The position numbers and the translations under genes were made by a program. From Pseudomonadota bacterium (lineage in GTDB: Bacteria; Pseudomonadota; Gammaproteobacteria; Pseudomonadales; Pseudomonadaceae), in assembly GCA_023431055.1 (NCBI GenBank), contig JAEYXX010000031.1:1-13587 (forward strand): a stretch of DNA of 13,587 nt, given 5' to 3'. Each line of letters opens with the position of its first letter. Positions within the stretch are counted from its first letter, which is position 1. The notes beneath the pieces were generated by a model. It was not told where the DNA came from. It searched no databases and worked only from the letters and a program-made list of their open reading frames with translations. Positions 11,025 through 13,587 of the stretch are shown here, piece after piece.

Positions 11025-13385
11025 TTAGAAGGTCTGGCCCAGGGAGAACTGGAATACCTGGGTATCGGCATCATCCGGTTTCTTGATCGGCATGGCCAGG
11101 CTGAAACTCAGCGGACCGAGCGCAGTGATCCAGGTCAGACCAACACCCACGGAGCTTGCCAGGTTGCTGAAATCGATGTCGCAGCTGTCGCTGAGCTTCT
11201 TCTGGCTGGACGAGCAGTTGGTGTCGAAGACGTTACCCACATCCCAGAACAATGCGGTACGCAACGAGCGTTGATCCTTGACGAACGGCAGCGGGAAGAG
11301 CATCTCGACGCCCCCCTGCACCAGAACGTTACCACCGAACGGCAACGGATCTTGATCCGGGTCGCGCAGGGTACCTGGTTTGTTGCCGCTGCTCGGCGTG
11401 CTGCGTGGACCGAGGCTGCTGTCCTTGAAGCCACGAACCGAGTTGAAACCACCGGCGTAGTAGTGCTCGTAGAACGGCAGTTCCGCGGTACTACCGTAGC
11501 TGTCGCCATAACCCAGCTGGGTGTGGAAACGCAGGGTGTAGTTGTCACTGATCGGGGTGAACACCTGACCACGGTAGTCGAGCTTGTAGAACGACAGGTC
11601 GCTACCCGGAATGGTGGTTTCCAGCACCAGGCTCTGCGAATGACCACGGTTGGCCAGCACGCCGCGATTCAGGGTCGACTCGGACCAGCCGATGGAGCCC
11701 TTGAAGTTCAGGTAGTTGTCGCCTTCGGCCTCGATGAAGTCGAAGATTTCATCGACGGTGTAACGCCCTGTACTGATACTGTCCTGCTGCACGCTCAGGC
11801 CATAGGTCAGTCGCGCGGTCTCGCTGATCGGGTAGCCGATGTTGATACCGGCGCCCAGACTGTCGACCGAGTAGCTGGATACATCGACATCGAGCTCATC
11901 GTAGTCGGTGGTGCGGTAGAAGGCGTTGTAACCCAGGCTGACACCGTCGACGGTCCAGTAGGGGTCAACGAAGCCGAAGCTGTATCGGGTCTGGTATTCG
12001 CTGCGGGTCAGGCCGATGCTGACGCGGTTACCGGTACCCAGGAAGTTGTTCTGGCTGATCGAACCACCGAGGATCAGACCGGCGTTCTGCGCAAAACCGA
12101 CGCTGGCTGTGATGGAGCCGGACGGCTGCTCTTCGACGCTGTAGTTGACGTCGATCTGGTCATCGGTGCCCGGCACTTGCGGGGTTTCGACGTTGACTTC
12201 CTTGAAGAAGCCCAGGCGCTCCAGACGAACCTTGGACTGATCGATCAGATAGGTCGAAGCCCAGCCGCCTTCCATCTGACGCATTTCGCGACGCAGCACT
12301 TCGTCTTCGGACTTGGTGTTGCCGCGGAAGTTGATACGGTTGACGTAGGCGCGTTTGCCCGGATCGACGAAGAAGGTGATAGAGACGGTATTGTCCTCGT
12401 CATGCGCTTCCGGCACGCCATTGACGTTGGCGAAGGTATAACCCTCGTTACCCAGACGGCGAGTGATCAGCTCGCTGGTAGTGGTCATGATCTTGCGCGA
12501 GAAGACCTGCCCTTCCTTGACCAGCAGCAGTGCACGCACGTCTTCTTCCGGCACCTTGAGATCACCGGACAGTTTCACGTCGCGAACGCTGTACTTCTCG
12601 CCCTCTTCGACGTTGACGGTGATGTAGACGTGCTTCTTGTCGGGAGTGATGGATACCTGGGTGGAGCTGATATCCATGTTGATGTAGCCGCGGTCCAGGT
12701 AGTAGGAGCGCAGACGCTCCAGGTCGCCGGACAGTTTTTCGCGAGCGTACTTGTCGTCGTTGCGGAAGAACGACAGCCAGTTGGTGGTCTTCAGCTCGAA
12801 CAGGTCGGAGAGCTCTTCATCACTGAAAACCGTGTTGCCCACCACGTTGATATGCGAGATGGCAGCGACGGTGCCTTCGTTGATGGTGATCTTCAAGGCC
12901 ACGCGGTTACGCGGCTGCGGAATCACTTCGGCTTCGATCTCGGCCGAATAGCGACCCTGAGCGACATACTGTCGCTGCAGTTCGTTGCGCACACCTTCGA
13001 GGGTGGCGCGCTGGAAGATCTCACCCTCGGCCAGACCGGACTGATTCAGGCCCTTGAGCAGATCTTCAGTGGTGATGGCCTTGTTGCCCTCGATCTCGAT
13101 GCCGGAGATGGAGGGACGTTCGACCACGGTGACGACCAGCACGTCACCATCGCGACCGAGCTGGATGTCCTGGAAAAAACCGGTACGGAACAGGGAGCGC
13201 GTGGCATCGACCAGTTGGCGATCATCGACCTGCTCGCCCACGTTGAGCGGCAGTGCGCCGAAAACGCTGCCCGCGGATACCCGCTGCAGACCGTTGACGC
13301 GTATATCGGAGATGGTGAAGGACTCGGCGTGAACTTCGGCAATCATCAGTGCGGAAATAACCGCAGGTAGCAGCAGACGTTTCAT
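11025..13385 (-). CDS. bamA: outer membrane protein assembly factor BamA
   Basis: BamA is the essential core of the BAM complex, which folds and inserts beta-barrel proteins into the outer membrane. The protein is 786 residues. A signal peptide (about 1-20, cleavage after VHA) is followed by five POTRA domains (about 21-420) in the periplasm and a 16-strand barrel (about 425-786). The loop-6 motif VRGF is at 650-653, and the protein ends in Phe (GQTF), the C-terminal signature of outer-membrane barrels. A Cys pair (C724 and C735) falls in the region of extracellular loop 7, while loop 6 has none. It seems slightly shorter there than the P. aeruginosa protein as I recall it. The ATG (13383-13385) has an AAGGA site 4 bases upstream. 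It follows rseP by 69 bases and precedes its chaperone partner skp. Confidence 0.98.
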   Translation of the reverse strand: MKRLLLPAVISALMIAEVHAESFTISDIRVNGLQRVSAGSVFGALPLNVGEQVDDRQLVDATRSLFRTGFFQDIQLGRDGDVLVVTVVERPSISGIEIEGNKAITTEDLLKGLNQSGLAEGEIFQRATLEGVRNELQRQYVAQGRYSAEIEAEVIPQPRNRVALKITINEGTVAAISHINVVGNTVFSDEELSDLFELKTTNWLSFFRNDDKYAREKLSGDLERLRSYYLDRGYINMDISSTQVSITPDKKHVYITVNVEEGEKYSVRDVKLSGDLKVPEEDVRALLLVKEGQVFSRKIMTTTSELITRRLGNEGYTFANVNGVPEAHDEDNTVSITFFVDPGKRAYVNRINFRGNTKSEDEVLRREMRQMEGGWASTYLIDQSKVRLERLGFFKEVNVETPQVPGTDDQIDVNYSVEEQPSGSITASVGFAQNAGLILGGSISQNNFLGTGNRVSIGLTRSEYQTRYSFGFVDPYWTVDGVSLGYNAFYRTTDYDELDVDVSSYSVDSLGAGINIGYPISETARLTYGLSVQQDSISTGRYTVDEIFDFIEAEGDNYLNFKGSIGWSESTLNRGVLANRGHSQSLVLETTIPGSDLSFYKLDYRGQVFTPISDNYTLRFHTQLGYGDSYGSTAELPFYEHYYAGGFNSVRGFKDSSLGPRSTPSSGNKPGTLRDPDQDPLPFGGNVLVQGGVEMLFPLPFVKDQRSLRTALFWDVGNVFDTNCSSSQKKLSDSCDIDFSNLASSVGVGLTWITALGPLSFSLAMPIKKPDDADTQVFQFSLGQTF

Positions 13386-13454
13386 GAAGTCCTTTCTTAT
13401 TTAACCTGAAAGTTGGACCTGCGCTGGGCAAGGCGTCATCAAGTTGTAGGGCAA

Positions 13455-13587
13455 TTAAAGCCGGCCAATGTCATTGACCAACGCAAGCAGCATCACCCCA
13501 ATGACCAGGCTGATACCAATCTGTACTCCCCAACCCTGGACCCTGTCCGACAGGGGACGTCCACGGACCCACTCGACCAGATAGAAG
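13455..13587 (-). CDS. rseP: site-2 metalloprotease RseP, C-terminal end (cut by window edge)
   Basis: Only the last 43 residues are present; the gene starts beyond the right edge. They begin FYLVEWVRGRPLSDRVQG and run into a hydrophobic stretch (GVQIGISLVIGVMLLAL) ending NDIGRL, which matches the last transmembrane helix of RseP-family inner-membrane proteases. RseP makes the second cut in the anti-sigma factor (MucA in pseudomonads, RseA in E. coli), releasing the envelope stress sigma factor. The HExxH active site is N-terminal and not visible here. The position directly before bamA is the conserved context and supports the call. No terminator is visible between the two genes, so co-transcription is likely. 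Confidence 0.92.
   Translation of the reverse strand, partial: FYLVEWVRGRPLSDRVQGWGVQIGISLVIGVMLLALVNDIGRL

Noticed and set aside
11271..13370. Open frame of about 699 codons on the plus strand opposite bamA
   Set aside because: Same cause: a shadow of bamA codon use, with no recognisable domain or ribosome site.
13386..13454. Possible AlgU/sigma-E promoter between rseP and bamA (CAACTT as a GAACTT-like box)
   Set aside because: No matching -10 lies at the required spacing. Such promoters in relatives may lie inside rseP, outside this window.

Overview
This window is a conserved chromosomal cluster for envelope biogenesis and core metabolism from a gammaproteobacterium, almost certainly Pseudomonas in the broad sense. 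The grounds are the close family resemblance of every product, high GC content, and the order rseP-bamA-skp-lpxD-fabZ-lpxA-lpxB-rnhB-dnaE-accA-tilS-pyrG. The direct accA-tilS-pyrG join is the Pseudomonas arrangement; Escherichia coli has other genes around tilS. The BamA and LpxD proteins differ visibly from what I remember of P. aeruginosa, so another species is likely, but I cannot name it.

All genes lie on the minus strand, so transcription runs from high to low coordinates. At the right edge is the C-terminal end of rseP (site-2 protease), followed by bamA (outer-membrane protein insertase), skp (periplasmic chaperone) and lpxD (lipid A acyltransferase). A clear intrinsic terminator hairpin begins in the lpxD stop codon. 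Next come fabZ, lpxA, lpxB and rnhB, tightly packed with ATGA, 5-nt and TGATG junctions. After a short gap holding a candidate promoter comes dnaE (replicative polymerase alpha subunit). A 138-base spacer with three inverted repeats leads to accA (acetyl-CoA carboxytransferase alpha). A second hairpin with a UUCG loop separates accA from tilS (tRNA-Ile lysidine synthetase). A 150-base leader with a candidate promoter precedes the start of pyrG (CTP synthase), which is cut by the left edge.

The genes fit together. AccA feeds malonyl-CoA into fatty acid synthesis. FabZ, LpxA and LpxD all draw on (R)-3-hydroxyacyl-ACP, so the locus sits at the branch between phospholipid and lipid A. LpxB makes the lipid A disaccharide. 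BamA and Skp build the outer-membrane proteins that share that membrane, and RseP controls the envelope stress response. PyrG supplies CTP, which is used for CMP-Kdo and phospholipids.

I see no mobile element, CRISPR array, tRNA or rRNA, and no sign of a new multi-gene system. All the coding sequence is explained by known essential or near-essential families, with no visible frameshift. What deserves a second look is between the genes: two terminator-like hairpins placed almost on the start of the next essential gene, and a run of inverted repeats ahead of accA.
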